A DNA stretch of 64,000 bases, taken from assembly GCF_027158205.1 (NCBI RefSeq), contig NZ_JAPVLU010000043.1, positions 21,333 through 85,332 of the forward strand, read 5' to 3'. Under the pieces are notes generated by a model. That model did no database searches. It was not told the origin of the DNA and saw only the letters and a program-made list of their open reading frames with translations. This DNA comes from Streptomyces sp. H39-S7 (lineage in GTDB: Bacteria; Actinomycetota; Actinomycetes; Streptomycetales; Streptomycetaceae). Positions 15,171 to 25,047 of the stretch are shown in pieces; the stretch's first letter is position 1, and the number at the start of each line of letters is the position of its first letter. Both the position numbers and the translations under genes were made by a program.

Positions 15171-17396
15171 ATGTCTAACATCCCCGAGACCGGCCGCACC
15201 TCCCGTGTCACGATCCGCCTGGTCATCCTGCAGATCCTCGTCTTCTCGCTGCTGCTCACCCTCGGCGGACGCCTGTGGTACCTGCAGATCCGCAACGGTG
15301 ACGAGTACACCGAGAAGGCCGCCAGCAACCACATCCAGCAGGTCGTCTCCCCCGCGATCCGCGGGTCGATCCTGGACGCGCGCGGTGTGCCCCTCGCCGA
15401 CAACGAGACCCGGCTGGTGGTCTCCACCAGCCGCACCGAGCTGCTGAAGCAGAAGGACGACGGCAAAGCCGTCCTGACCCGGCTCGCGGCGGTGCTGGGC
15501 CTGCCGGCAGCCGACGTCATCGCCAAGGTCCGGCTCTGCGACTCCAAGACCCCCCAGCCCTGCTGGAACGGATCGCCCTACCAGCCGATCCCGATCACCG
15601 ACAAGGCCACCACCCAGCAGGCCCTGCAGATCATGGAGCGCCGCGAGGACTTCCCCGGTGTGACGGCCGAGCCGACCGCGGTCCGCCGCTACCCGGCGCC
15701 GAGCAAGGCCAACGCCTCCCAGGTCCTCGGATACCTCTCGCCCGTCACGGACGACGAGATCACCGTCTCCCAGAAGGACGGCAACACCCCGCTGCTCCGC
15801 TCCGACCAGGTCGGCCGCTCCGGACTGGAGCGTCAGTACGACTCGGCGCTGCGCGGCAAGGCCGGCGTGACCCGCTACGAGGTGGACAACCTCGGCCGGG
15901 TGATCGGCAAGGCGGGCGACACCCCGGCGGAATCCGGGGCCAACCTGGTGACCAGCATCGACTCGCGGGTCCAGGCCGTCGCCGAGAAGGAGCTGAACGC
16001 GGCGATGCTGGACGCCCGCAAGACCTTGGACAAGGTCACGGGCGTCAACTACAAGGCCGACTCGGGCGCGGTCACGGTCATGGACGTGCACACCGGCCAG
16101 ATCGTCGCGATGGCCAGTGCCCCGACGTACGACCCGAACGCGTGGGTCGGCGGCATCTCGCCGGCCGACTACAAGAACCTGACCGGCAAGGAATCCAACT
16201 ACCCGCTGCTGAACCGGGCCATCCAGGGTCTGTCGGCGCCCGGCTCGACCTTCAAGGTGATCTCGACGTCGGCGGCCGTCAACGCCGGGTACGCGCTCGA
16301 CGGCGCTTACCCCTGCACCTCGTCGATGACCATCGGCGGCCGCGTGTTCAAGAACTTCGAGGGGGAGAGCTTCGGCTCGATCAACCTCGGCAAGGCGCTG
16401 GAGATCTCCTGCGACACCGTGTTCTACGGCCTGTCGTACAACCAGTGGTTGGCGGACGGCGGCACCAAGCCCAAGAACCCCAAGGACTTCTTCTACAAGA
16501 CCGCCCACCAGTTCGGCCTCGGGGCGAAGACCGGCATCGACCTGCCGGGCGAGGTCAAGGGCCGGGTCCCCGACCGCCAGTGGAAGCAGGCCTACTACGA
16601 GGCCAACGTGGACTACTGGTGCCGCGAGGGGAAGACCAACAAGCAGGACTATGCGACGCAGATCGCCCGCGAGAACTGCGTGGACGGCAATGTGATGCGC
16701 GCCGGTGACTCGGTCAACTTCGCCATCGGCCAGGGCGACACCCTGGTCACCCCGGTCCAGATGGCGCGGATCTACGCGGCCCTCGCCAATGGCGGCACGC
16801 TCTACCAGCCGACCATAGGGAAGGCGATCGTCAGCGCCGACGGCAAGACAGTCAAGCCCATCGCGCCCAAGGCCACCGGCAAACTGCCGGACAGCGCCGA
16901 GACCCTGAAGTACATCAACCAGGCGACCGCGGGCGTCGTGACCAGCGGTACCGCCGCCTGGCGCTTCGGCGGCTGGCCGCAGGACAAGATCCAGCTGCAC
17001 GCCAAGACCGGCACCGCCGAGGTCGACGGCAAGCAGACGACGTCCTGGCTGACGACGTACACCAAGGACTACGCGATCGTCATGACGATCTCGCAGGGCG
17101 GCACCGGCTCCGGCGGCTCCGGCCCCGCGATCCGCAAGATCTACGAGGCGATGTACGGCATCCAGCCCAACGGCTCGATCGACAGTAAGAAAGCACTGCT
17201 GCCGACCCCCGAGACGAAGCTGCCGAAGTTCAGCGACGACGGCTCCGCCGTCCAGGCCGCGGCCCCCGCTGCCCCCGCGACCAACACTGCCCCGTCGTCC
17301 GGCGCACCCGCGGCGCCCGCCGGCGGCCCGGTCCTCGCCGCGCTCACTCCCGGGCGCGACGACAGGCTCCTGCTGGGCCGGAGGTACGTCTCATGA
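15171..17396 (+). CDS. mrdA: Penicillin-binding protein 2, class B transpeptidase of the elongasome
   Basis: This 741-residue protein has a short cytoplasmic N-terminus, one transmembrane anchor (about 17-38), a class B dimerisation domain and a transpeptidase domain. The active-site motifs are S359-T-F-K, SCD in LEISCDTVFYG, and K612-T-G. It cross-links peptidoglycan and works with RodA. An Ala/Pro-rich tail follows the catalytic domain. GAGGAAGG lies about 10 nt upstream of the ATG. Its stop overlaps the rodA start (ATGA), showing translational coupling of transpeptidase and glycosyltransferase. Confidence 0.96.
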   Translation: MSNIPETGRTSRVTIRLVILQILVFSLLLTLGGRLWYLQIRNGDEYTEKAASNHIQQVVSPAIRGSILDARGVPLADNETRLVVSTSRTELLKQKDDGKAVLTRLAAVLGLPAADVIAKVRLCDSKTPQPCWNGSPYQPIPITDKATTQQALQIMERREDFPGVTAEPTAVRRYPAPSKANASQVLGYLSPVTDDEITVSQKDGNTPLLRSDQVGRSGLERQYDSALRGKAGVTRYEVDNLGRVIGKAGDTPAESGANLVTSIDSRVQAVAEKELNAAMLDARKTLDKVTGVNYKADSGAVTVMDVHTGQIVAMASAPTYDPNAWVGGISPADYKNLTGKESNYPLLNRAIQGLSAPGSTFKVISTSAAVNAGYALDGAYPCTSSMTIGGRVFKNFEGESFGSINLGKALEISCDTVFYGLSYNQWLADGGTKPKNPKDFFYKTAHQFGLGAKTGIDLPGEVKGRVPDRQWKQAYYEANVDYWCREGKTNKQDYATQIARENCVDGNVMRAGDSVNFAIGQGDTLVTPVQMARIYAALANGGTLYQPTIGKAIVSADGKTVKPIAPKATGKLPDSAETLKYINQATAGVVTSGTAAWRFGGWPQDKIQLHAKTGTAEVDGKQTTSWLTTYTKDYAIVMTISQGGTGSGGSGPAIRKIYEAMYGIQPNGSIDSKKALLPTPETKLPKFSDDGSAVQAAAPAAPATNTAPSSGAPAAPAGGPVLAALTPGRDDRLLLGRRYVS

Positions 17397-18589
17397 CCGC
17401 CAGCGGCTACACCATCCGCCGCTTCACCCCGGAACGCAGCACCCTGGGCAAACTGCTCGCCCGGGACTCGATACTGCGCCGGATGGACTGGGTCCTGCTG
17501 GGCTCGGCGCTCGCGCTGTCCGGGATCGGCACCCTGCTCGTGTACTCGGCGACCCGCGGGCGCACCAGCCTCACCCACGGCGACCAGTACTACTTCCTGC
17601 TGCGGCACCTGATGAACACCGGCATCGGCCTCGCCCTCGCCGCGGGCGTCGTGGCGCTGGGACACCGCAGGCTGCGCGGCGCCGTGCCGGTGCTCTACGT
17701 GATCTCGGTGCTGCTGATCCTGTCGGTGCTCAGCCCGCTGGGCACCACGATCAACGGCGCCCACTCGTGGATCGTGATCGGGGGCGGCTTCTCGCTCCAG
17801 CCGTCCGAGTTCGTGAAGATCACCATCATCCTGACCATGGCGATGCTGCTGTCGGCGCGGGTGGACGCGGGCGACCGCGTGCACCCCGGCCACCGCACCG
17901 TCCTCCAGGCGCTGGCCTGGGCCGCGCTGCCCATCGCGATCATCATGCTGATGCCGGACCTCGGCTCGGTGATGGTCATGGCGGTGATCATCCTCGGCGT
18001 GCTGCTCGCCTCCGGCGCCTCGAACCGCTGGGTGCTGGGCCTGATCTCGGCGGGTGCGGTCGGCGCCGGGCTGATCTGGCAGCTCGGGGTGCTCGACAAG
18101 TACCAGGTCGACCGGTTCGCGGCGTTCGCCAACCCCGCCCTGGACCCGGCGGGCGTCGGCTACAACACCCACCAGGCGCTCATCGCGATCGGTTCCGGCG
18201 GCCTGTTCGGCAAGGGGCTCTTCCACGGCAGCCAGACCACCGGCCAGTTCGTGCCCGAGCAGCAGACCGACTTCGTCTTCACGGTCGCCGGTGAGGAACT
18301 CGGCTTCATGGGGGCCGCCGCGATCATTATCCTGCTCGGGCTCATCGTCTGGCGGGCCTGCACGATCGCCCGCAGCGCCACCGACCTGTACGGCACGATC
18401 GTGGCCGCCGGCATCGTCGCCTGGTTCGCGTTCCAGGCGTTCGAGAACATCGGGATGACGCTGGGCATCATGCCGGTCGCCGGGCTGCCGCTGCCCTTCG
18501 TGTCCTACGGCGGCTCGTCGATGTTCGCGATCTGGGTCGCCATCGGACTGCTCCAGGCGGTCCGGATGCAGCGCCCCATGTCCGCCTGA
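17393..18589 (+). CDS. rodA: SEDS-family peptidoglycan glycosyltransferase RodA
   Basis: This 398-residue polytopic protein (about 10 helices) has SEDS motifs, including MPDLGSVMVM around residue 187, VPEQQTDFVFTVAGEELGF around 288 and the C-terminal GLPLPFVSYGGSSM. It polymerises lipid II into glycan strands and pairs with the PBP2 encoded just upstream, with which it shares an ATGA overlap. In Streptomyces the corresponding gene is also called sfr. It is the last gene of the mre cluster and ends at a strong hairpin. Confidence 0.96.
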   Translation: MTASGYTIRRFTPERSTLGKLLARDSILRRMDWVLLGSALALSGIGTLLVYSATRGRTSLTHGDQYYFLLRHLMNTGIGLALAAGVVALGHRRLRGAVPVLYVISVLLILSVLSPLGTTINGAHSWIVIGGGFSLQPSEFVKITIILTMAMLLSARVDAGDRVHPGHRTVLQALAWAALPIAIIMLMPDLGSVMVMAVIILGVLLASGASNRWVLGLISAGAVGAGLIWQLGVLDKYQVDRFAAFANPALDPAGVGYNTHQALIAIGSGGLFGKGLFHGSQTTGQFVPEQQTDFVFTVAGEELGFMGAAAIIILLGLIVWRACTIARSATDLYGTIVAAGIVAWFAFQAFENIGMTLGIMPVAGLPLPFVSYGGSSMFAIWVAIGLLQAVRMQRPMSA

Positions 18590-18591
18590 AC

Positions 18592-18627
18592 CCTGCCACC
18601 GGCCGGTCCGATCCGGCCGGTGGCAGG
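18592..18627 (+). terminator. Terminator after rodA
   Basis: A perfect 15-bp inverted repeat, CCTGCCACCGGCCGG and its complement, with a 6-nt loop lies directly after the rodA stop. It ends the mre cluster. Confidence 0.8.
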
Positions 18628-18672
18628 TACCGCCCCATTGCCCGCGGCGGAAGCCGCCACTACGTTCCCTTC

Positions 18673-20193
18673 ATGGGCAAGCGTGTGCGGGAGACGGAGC
18701 GCAAGTACGAAGCGGACGGCCGGTTCGAGCAGCCCGACCTCACCGGGCTGCCCAAGGTCGCCGACAGCCGCGACCTGGATCCGGCGGAACTCGACGCCGT
18801 CTACTTCGACACCGAGGACCTGCGCCTCGCGACCCACCACATCACGCTGCGCCGCCGGACCGGCGGGGACGACGCCGGCTGGCACCTGAAACTGCCGACG
18901 ACCGAGGCCGACACCCGCACCGAGGTGCGGGCCCCGCTCGGGCGCGCGACCCGGACCGTTCCGTCGGACCTGGCCGCCGAGGTGGCCGTGCACACCCGGG
19001 GAGAGCGGCTGATCCCCGTCGTGCGGCTCAAGAACCACCGCGAGCGCCGGCACCTGCTGGACGAGGCGGGGGAGCCGCTGGCGGAGATCGCGCACGACCA
19101 CGTCACCGCGCAGCTTCTGGGAGCCGGCCCGGGGAACAAGGCCGTGGCGACCAGCTGGACCGAGTTCGAGGTCGAGCTCGTCGGCGGAAAGCCCGCGCTG
19201 CTGGACGCCGTCGAGCAGCGGCTGGCCGACGTGGGACTGCACCGTTCGGACTCGCCGTCCAAACTCGCCCGCGCCCTCGGCGACCGGCTGACGTCGGTGG
19301 CCGTGCCAACGGAACCGCCCGCCGAGATCCGCACCGTCGGCGACGCGGCGCTGGCCTATCTGCACGAGCAGCTGCGCGCGATCATCGCCCTCGACCCCGA
19401 GGTCCGGCGGGCGGAGCCCGACTCCGTGCACCAGATGCGGGTCGCGGCCCGGCGGGCGCGCAGCGCGCTGAAGACCTTCCGCAGGGAGCTGGACCGGGCC
19501 GTCACCGACCCGGTCGGCGTGGAGCTGAAGTGGCTCGGTGAGGTGCTGGGCACGGCACGCGACGGCGAGGTGGTGGCGGACCGGCTGGAGGTGCGGCTCG
19601 CCGAGCTCGACCCGACGTGGGTCGACGTTCCGCTGCGCCGGCGACTGGCCGCCCAGCACTCGACCGAGCAGGGCGAGGCGCACGACGCCGTGGTGCGGGT
19701 GCTGGGCGGCTCGCACTACTTCCGGGTGCTGGAGGCGGTCGAGGCGCTGCTCGCGGACCCGCCCCTCCTGGAGGGGGCGGAGCTGCCCGCGGCCCCGGGC
19801 CTGGAGCGGGCCGTCCGCCATGACCACCGCCGGCTGCGCAGGATGGTCGAGGCCGCCCTGGCCGCCGAACCCGGCCTGGACCGGGATCTGGCCCTGCACG
19901 AGGCCCGCAAGGCGGCCAAGCGCGCCCGTTACTGCGCCGAGGCCGCCCGGCCGGTGCTCGGTGCCCCGGCGAAGAAGCACATCGCCCGGATGAAGGACCT
20001 CCAGGAGCTCCTGGGCGAGCACCAGGACAGCGTGATGTGCCGGGTGGTGATCACGCGCCTGGCCGAGGACGCGGTCGCCGCAGGCGAGAGCGCCTTCCCG
20101 TACGGCGCGCTCGCCCAGCTGGAGCGGTTCCGCGCCCGGGAGATCGAAGAGCGGCTGCCCGAGGCCTGGCACCAGGCGGACCGCCCCCTCTGA
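18673..20193 (+). CDS. CYTH and CHAD domain protein, probable polyphosphate-linked enzyme
   Basis: This 506-residue protein has an N-terminal CYTH domain (about 1-200) with the signature ETERKYE and alternating charged strands such as YFDTEDLRLATHHITLRRR. A C-terminal CHAD helical domain (about 215-500) carries conserved histidines in HQMRVAARRARSALKTF, HEARKAAKRARY and EHQDSVM. CYTH proteins act on triphosphates and CHAD binds polyphosphate, so a polyphosphate-related role is likely but not proven. The ATG is 6 nt after TACGTT (18661-18666), suggesting a leaderless mRNA. Confidence 0.93.
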   Translation: MGKRVRETERKYEADGRFEQPDLTGLPKVADSRDLDPAELDAVYFDTEDLRLATHHITLRRRTGGDDAGWHLKLPTTEADTRTEVRAPLGRATRTVPSDLAAEVAVHTRGERLIPVVRLKNHRERRHLLDEAGEPLAEIAHDHVTAQLLGAGPGNKAVATSWTEFEVELVGGKPALLDAVEQRLADVGLHRSDSPSKLARALGDRLTSVAVPTEPPAEIRTVGDAALAYLHEQLRAIIALDPEVRRAEPDSVHQMRVAARRARSALKTFRRELDRAVTDPVGVELKWLGEVLGTARDGEVVADRLEVRLAELDPTWVDVPLRRRLAAQHSTEQGEAHDAVVRVLGGSHYFRVLEAVEALLADPPLLEGAELPAAPGLERAVRHDHRRLRRMVEAALAAEPGLDRDLALHEARKAAKRARYCAEAARPVLGAPAKKHIARMKDLQELLGEHQDSVMCRVVITRLAEDAVAAGESAFPYGALAQLERFRAREIEERLPEAWHQADRPL

Positions 20194-20271
20194 TCCGGGG
20201 CGGCGGGGACCGCCGCGAAGGCGCGCTAGTCTTGAGGGTCACCCCCTGCCCGCTGATGAAAGACATCTCTG

Positions 20272-22200
20272 ATGCCTGTCGAGTCGGTCTTCCCCCGTCT
20301 GGAAGCGCTTCTCCCGCACGTCCAGAAGCCCATTCAGTACGTCGGTGGGGAGCTGAACTCCACCGTCAAGCCGTGGGACTCCTGCGATGTGCGCTGGGCG
20401 CTGATGTACCCGGACGCGTACGAGGTCGGGCTCCCCAACCAGGGCGTCATGATCCTTTACGAGGTGCTGAACGAGCGCGAGGGCGTCCTCGCCGAGCGCA
20501 CGTACAGCGTGTGGCCCGACCTGGAGGCCCTGATGCGCGAGCACCGGGTCCCGCAGTTCACGGTCGACGCGCACCGTCCGGTCAAGGCGTTCGACGTGTT
20601 CGGCCTCAGCTTCTCCACGGAGCTGGGCTACACCAACATGCTGACCGCCCTGGACCTGGCGGGCATCCCGCTGGCGGCGGCCGACCGCACCCTCGACGAC
20701 CCGATCGTCCTCGCCGGCGGCCACGCGGCCTTCAACCCCGAGCCGGTCGCGGAGTTCATCGACGCCGCGGTGATCGGCGACGGCGAGCAGGCCGTGCTGG
20801 CGATCACCGACATCATCCGCGCGTGGAAGGCCGAGGGCCGCCCCGGCGGCCGCGACGAGGTGCTCTTCCGGCTCGCGAAGACCGGCGGGGTCTACGTCCC
20901 GAAGTTCTACGACGTCGAGTACCTGGAGGACGGCCGGATTTCCCGTGTCGTCCCCAACCGCTCGGGCGTGCCGTGGCGCGTCTCCAAGCACACCGTCATG
21001 GACCTCGACGAGTGGCCCTACCCCAAGCAGCCCCTCGTCCCGCTCGCGGAGACCGTCCACGAGCGGATGTCCGTCGAGATCTTCCGCGGCTGCACCCGCG
21101 GCTGCCGTTTCTGCCAGGCCGGCATGATCACGCGCCCCGTGCGGGAGCGAAGCATCACCGGCATCGGCGAGATGGTGGAGAAGGGCCTCAAGGCCACCGG
21201 CTTCGAGGAGGTCGGACTCCTCTCGCTGTCCTCCGCGGACCACAGCGAGATCGGTGAGATCGCCAAGGGCCTCGCCGACCGCTACACCGAGGACAAGATC
21301 GGCCTCTCCCTCCCGTCAACCCGCGTCGACGCCTTCAACATCGACCTCGCCAACGAACTGACCCGCAACGGCCGCAGGTCGGGCCTGACGTTCGCCCCCG
21401 AGGGCGGCAGCGAGCGCATCCGCAAGGTCATCAACAAGATGGTCTCCGAAGAGGACCTGATCCGTACGGTCGCCACCGCGTACGGCAACGGCTGGCGCCA
21501 GGTGAAGCTGTACTTCATGGTCGGGCTCCCCACCGAGACCGACGAGGACGTCCTGCAGATCGCCGACATGGCGCGCAACGTCATCCAGAAGGGCCGGGAG
21601 GTCACCGGGCAGAACGACATCCGCTGCACGGTCTCCATCGGCGGGTTCGTCCCCAAGCCGCACACCCCCTTCCAGTGGGCGGGCCAGCTCGGCGTCGACG
21701 AGACCGACGCGCGCCTCGGCAAGCTGCGCGATGCCATCCGCAACGACAAGAAGTACGGCCGCAACATCGGCTTCCGCTACCACGACGGCAAGCCCGGCAT
21801 CGTCGAGGGCATGCTCTCCCGTGGCGACCGCCGCATCGGCGCGGTCATCCGCGCGGTGTACGAGGACGGCGGCCGCTTCGACGGCTGGCGCGAGCACTTC
21901 AGCTACGACCGCTGGATGCGAGCCGTCGACAAGGCCCTTCCCGGCACGGGCGTCGACCTGGACTGGTACACCACGCGCGAGCGCACCGAGGAGGAGGTCC
22001 TGCCCTGGGACCATCTCGACTCGGGCCTCGACAAGGACTGGCTCTGGCAGGACTGGCAGGAGTCCCTCGACGAAACCGAGGTCGAGGACTGCCGCTGGAC
22101 CCCCTGCTTCGACTGCGGCGTCTGCCCCCAACTGGACCTGGACATCCAGATCGGCCCGACGGGCAAGAAGCTGTTGCCTTTGACGGTCGTCAAGCAGTAG
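20272..22200 (+). CDS. B12-binding-type radical SAM protein, TIGR03960 family
   Basis: This 642-residue protein has an N-terminal Rossmann-like region resembling B12-binding radical SAM proteins. The radical SAM core has the iron-sulfur motif C274-x3-C278-x2-C281 (RGCTRGCRFC), and a Cys-containing C-terminal end reads WTPCFDCGVCPQ. In many bacteria this domain is fused to the domain encoded separately here at 26781-27560, and the pair lies next to RNase E. Substrate unknown. TAGTCT (20227-20232) is a plausible -10, giving a leader of about 35 nt with only a weak AAAGA ribosome-binding site. The stop is followed by CAGTAGCAGTAGCAGCAGTAACAG-like short repeats. Confidence 0.92.
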   Translation: MPVESVFPRLEALLPHVQKPIQYVGGELNSTVKPWDSCDVRWALMYPDAYEVGLPNQGVMILYEVLNEREGVLAERTYSVWPDLEALMREHRVPQFTVDAHRPVKAFDVFGLSFSTELGYTNMLTALDLAGIPLAAADRTLDDPIVLAGGHAAFNPEPVAEFIDAAVIGDGEQAVLAITDIIRAWKAEGRPGGRDEVLFRLAKTGGVYVPKFYDVEYLEDGRISRVVPNRSGVPWRVSKHTVMDLDEWPYPKQPLVPLAETVHERMSVEIFRGCTRGCRFCQAGMITRPVRERSITGIGEMVEKGLKATGFEEVGLLSLSSADHSEIGEIAKGLADRYTEDKIGLSLPSTRVDAFNIDLANELTRNGRRSGLTFAPEGGSERIRKVINKMVSEEDLIRTVATAYGNGWRQVKLYFMVGLPTETDEDVLQIADMARNVIQKGREVTGQNDIRCTVSIGGFVPKPHTPFQWAGQLGVDETDARLGKLRDAIRNDKKYGRNIGFRYHDGKPGIVEGMLSRGDRRIGAVIRAVYEDGGRFDGWREHFSYDRWMRAVDKALPGTGVDLDWYTTRERTEEEVLPWDHLDSGLDKDWLWQDWQESLDETEVEDCRWTPCFDCGVCPQLDLDIQIGPTGKKLLPLTVVKQ

Positions 22201-22235
22201 CAGTAGCAGCAGTAACAGCGGCGGCGGTCGGCGCT

Positions 22236-23447
22236 CTAGGTGAGGGCCGACCGCTGTTCGAAGACCACGTCCCGTGCCGTTCCCAGCGCCGTCGCGACGG
22301 CGCCGAGTACCACCGCGTCCTCCCCGAGGGTGCTCGGCGCGACCTTCGGTCGTAGGGGCGTGAGCGCCCGCAGGGTGTCCCGCACCGTGCTCAACAGCAG
22401 GTCCGCGCTGTGCCCCACGCCCCCGCCCAGCACCACCAGGTCCGGGTCCAGCACCGCCGCCACCGCCGCGACCGTGTGCGCGAGCCGTTCCCCCTCCTGG
22501 CGGACGGCCGCCACGGCCGCGACATCCCCGGCCCGCGCCGCCGCGAAGACGTCCTTGGCGGTGAGCGGCCCGCTCATGCCGAGTTCGCGGGCGGCCTGGA
22601 CGACGGCGTCGGCCGCCACCGCGCCCTCCAGCGTGTCGGGGGTGTCCGGCTTGTGGTGGCCGGGGCCGGCCCAGGGCAGGTAGCCGATCTCGCCGGCCGC
22701 CCCGTGCGCGCCGGTGAACAGCCGGCCCTCGGAGACGACGCCCATGCCGAGCCCGGTGCCGATCATCACGTAGACGAAGAGCCTGCTGCCCGCACCGACC
22801 CCGAAGGTGTACTCGCCGAGCGCGGCGAGGTTCGCGTCGTTGTGGACGGCCAGCGGCACGCCGAGTTCGTCCCGCATCCGGTCGAAGAGGCCGGCCCGGC
22901 CCCAGCCGGGCAGGTGCTGGGCGTAGCGGACCCGGCGCTGCGCCTCGTCGTACACGCCGGGGGTGCCGACCACCGCGTGGGCGACCTTGGCGGGTGCGAC
23001 ACCGGAGTCGGCGACGACCTGGTGGGAGGTGGCGACCACGAGGTCGGCCATCGCGGCGGAGGTGCGGGCCCGGTTGCGGACGTCGGCGCGGGCGACGACG
23101 GTCCCGTCGAGGTCGGCGAGGGCGACCCGCAGCCAGGCGCGGCCGATGTCGATGCCGAGCGCGTAACCGGCCGAGGCGTCGGGCGCGTAGAGCACGGCGA
23201 CGCGGCCGCGTTCGGGGGTGCGCAGCCCGGCTTCGCGGACCAGTCCGGCCTGTTCGAGGAAGGCGAGGGCGCTGGAGACCGTCGGCTTGGACAGCCCGGT
23301 CTCGCGGGCGAGTTGGGCGCGGGAGGCGACGCCCCCGGTCCGCAGCCGGTCCAGCAGGAGCCGCTCGTTGGTGCTGCGCAGTCGCTGCCGGTTCCAGGGC
23401 TGTTCCGCACCACCGTCGCTGCTGCTCATCGAACCATTCTCATGCAT
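22236..23447 (-). CDS. ROK-family transcriptional regulator
   Basis: This 403-residue protein has an N-terminal winged helix (about 20-80, ARETGLSKPTVSSALAFLEQAG) and a sugar-kinase-like ROK domain with the ATP motif LGIDIGRAWLRVAL and the core GTGLGMGVVSEGRLF. It may be a transcription factor rather than a kinase: the ROK zinc-ligand region reads GAAGEIGYLPW and lacks a visible zinc Cys cluster. It is divergent from an APC permease with about 130 bp between, which holds three stacked palindromes, so it probably regulates that permease. The ATG at 23429 (MSSSDGG) is an alternative start. It is convergent with the radical SAM gene. Confidence 0.88.
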   Translation of the reverse strand: MHENGSMSSSDGGAEQPWNRQRLRSTNERLLLDRLRTGGVASRAQLARETGLSKPTVSSALAFLEQAGLVREAGLRTPERGRVAVLYAPDASAGYALGIDIGRAWLRVALADLDGTVVARADVRNRARTSAAMADLVVATSHQVVADSGVAPAKVAHAVVGTPGVYDEAQRRVRYAQHLPGWGRAGLFDRMRDELGVPLAVHNDANLAALGEYTFGVGAGSRLFVYVMIGTGLGMGVVSEGRLFTGAHGAAGEIGYLPWAGPGHHKPDTPDTLEGAVAADAVVQAARELGMSGPLTAKDVFAAARAGDVAAVAAVRQEGERLAHTVAAVAAVLDPDLVVLGGGVGHSADLLLSTVRDTLRALTPLRPKVAPSTLGEDAVVLGAVATALGTARDVVFEQRSALT

Positions 23448-23461
23448 ATCGCCGTGACCCC

Positions 23462-23493
23462 TTGACGCATCAAGTAAAGGTACTTAACTTAAG
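23462..23493 (+). promoter_or_regulatory. Permease promoter overlaid by three stacked palindromes (ROK operator candidate)
   Basis: TTGACG (23462-23467) and TAACTT (23485-23490), 17 nt apart, form a near-consensus promoter reading toward the permease. Three palindromes cover it: TTGACGCATCAA (23462-23473), AAGTA-AAGG-TACTT (23472-23485) and CTTAACTTAAG (23483-23493). This AT-rich patch is unusual in this sequence. A regulator bound here would block the promoter. Confidence 0.6.
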
Positions 23494-23575
23494 CACGCCC
23501 GGCGCCGGGGCGAACCCCTGCACTGGCGAAACGGCAGCCCGCTCCCCGTCCCCGTCACCTGCCCAGGGAGGCACC

Positions 23576-25042
23576 GTGTCCGGCTCCCCGCCACCCGCCG
23601 GCGGCTTCGTCCGCCGTATCGGCCTGTTCCAGGCCACCGCCATCAACATGAGCCAGATGTGCGGCATCGGACCCTTCGTCACCATCCCGCTGATGGTCGC
23701 CGCGTTCGGCGGACCGCAGGCCGTGATCGGCTTCCTGGCCGGCGCCCTGCTGGCCCTGGCCGACGGCCTCATATGGGCCGAGATGGGCGCGGCGATGCCG
23801 GGCTCCGGCGGCTCGTACGTCTACCTCCGGCAGGCGTTCCAGTACCGCTCGGGCAAGCTGATGCCGTTCCTGTTCGTCTGGACGGCCATGCTCTTCATCC
23901 CGCTGATCATGTCCACCGGCGTCGTCGGATTCGTCCAGTACCTCGGGTACCTCGCCCCCGGCATGGGCCAGAACGCGGGTGACGCCGTCGGCCTCGGCAT
24001 GATCGCGCTCGTCATCCTGCTGCTGTGGCGCGGCATCGAGCACATCGCCCGCATCACCGCCGTCATGTGGTGCGTGATGATCCTTTCGGTCACGCTCGTC
24101 ATCGTCGCCGCGTTCACGCACTTCGACGCGGACCTGGCCTTCACCTACCCCGCCCACGCCTTCGAACTGACCAGCCACACCTTCTGGATCGGCTTCGCCG
24201 CGGGCCTCACCATCGGCATCTACGACTACCTCGGCTACAACACCACCGCGTACATGGGCGCCGAGATCAAGGACCCGGGGCGCATCCTGCCGCGCTCCAT
24301 CATCTTCTCGATCCTCGGCATCATGGGCATCTACCTGCTGCTCCAGATCGGCACCCTCGGCGTCATCGACTGGCACCGGATGCTGAACGCCGACGACATC
24401 GCCTCCTCGTCCGTCGCCTCCGCGGTCATGGAGGAGACCTGGGGCAAGGGCGCGGCCGACACCGTCACCGTCCTCATCCTCATCACCGCCTTCGCCTCCG
24501 TCTTCGCCGGACTCCTCGGCGGCTCCCGGGTGCCCTACGACGCGGCCCGCGACCGCGTCTTCTTCCGCCAGTACGGGAAGCTGCACGCCAAGCACCGCTT
24601 CCCGACGCTGGGACTGGCCACCATGGGCGTCGTCACCGCGGTCGGCTTCCTCATCGGCCGCCGCACCGACCTGGCCACCCTCATCCAACTGCTCACCACC
24701 GTCATGGTGATCGTCCAGGCGCTCGCGCAGATCCTCGCCCTGTCGGTGCTGCGCCGCCGCCAACCGGGTCTGCGCCGGCCGTACAAGATGTGGCTCTACC
24801 CGGCGCCGAGCATCATCGCCCTCGTCGGCTGGCTGGTCATCTACGGCTACGCGGACAAGAACTCGCCCGGCCGTCACCCCATCGAGTGGTCCCTGGCGTG
24901 GGTCGCCCTCGGCTGCGTCGCCTTCGTCCTGTGGGCCCGCTTCGAGAAGGTCTGGCCGTTCGGGCCGAAGGAGATCACCGAGGAGTACCTCCAGGGGACC
25001 GACCCCGACGCCGAGCAGGAGGCCGCGCCGGCGGGCGTCTGA
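23576..25042 (+). CDS. APC-superfamily amino acid permease
   Basis: This 488-residue polytopic protein has 12 predicted helices. The first-helix motif ATAINMSQMCGIGPFVTIPL and the downstream GSGGSYVYLRQAF are typical of APC transporters. The substrate is not readable from sequence; amino acids or amines are the usual cargo. The GTG at 23576 has GGGAGG upstream; the longer open frame from 22994 is an artefact. A ROK regulator is divergently encoded, and the shared intergenic region carries a promoter covered by palindromes, so expression is probably ROK-controlled. It ends at a 14-bp-stem terminator. Confidence 0.93.
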   Translation: MSGSPPPAGGFVRRIGLFQATAINMSQMCGIGPFVTIPLMVAAFGGPQAVIGFLAGALLALADGLIWAEMGAAMPGSGGSYVYLRQAFQYRSGKLMPFLFVWTAMLFIPLIMSTGVVGFVQYLGYLAPGMGQNAGDAVGLGMIALVILLLWRGIEHIARITAVMWCVMILSVTLVIVAAFTHFDADLAFTYPAHAFELTSHTFWIGFAAGLTIGIYDYLGYNTTAYMGAEIKDPGRILPRSIIFSILGIMGIYLLLQIGTLGVIDWHRMLNADDIASSSVASAVMEETWGKGAADTVTVLILITAFASVFAGLLGGSRVPYDAARDRVFFRQYGKLHAKHRFPTLGLATMGVVTAVGFLIGRRTDLATLIQLLTTVMVIVQALAQILALSVLRRRQPGLRRPYKMWLYPAPSIIALVGWLVIYGYADKNSPGRHPIEWSLAWVALGCVAFVLWARFEKVWPFGPKEITEEYLQGTDPDAEQEAAPAGV

Positions 25043-25047
25043 CGGAC

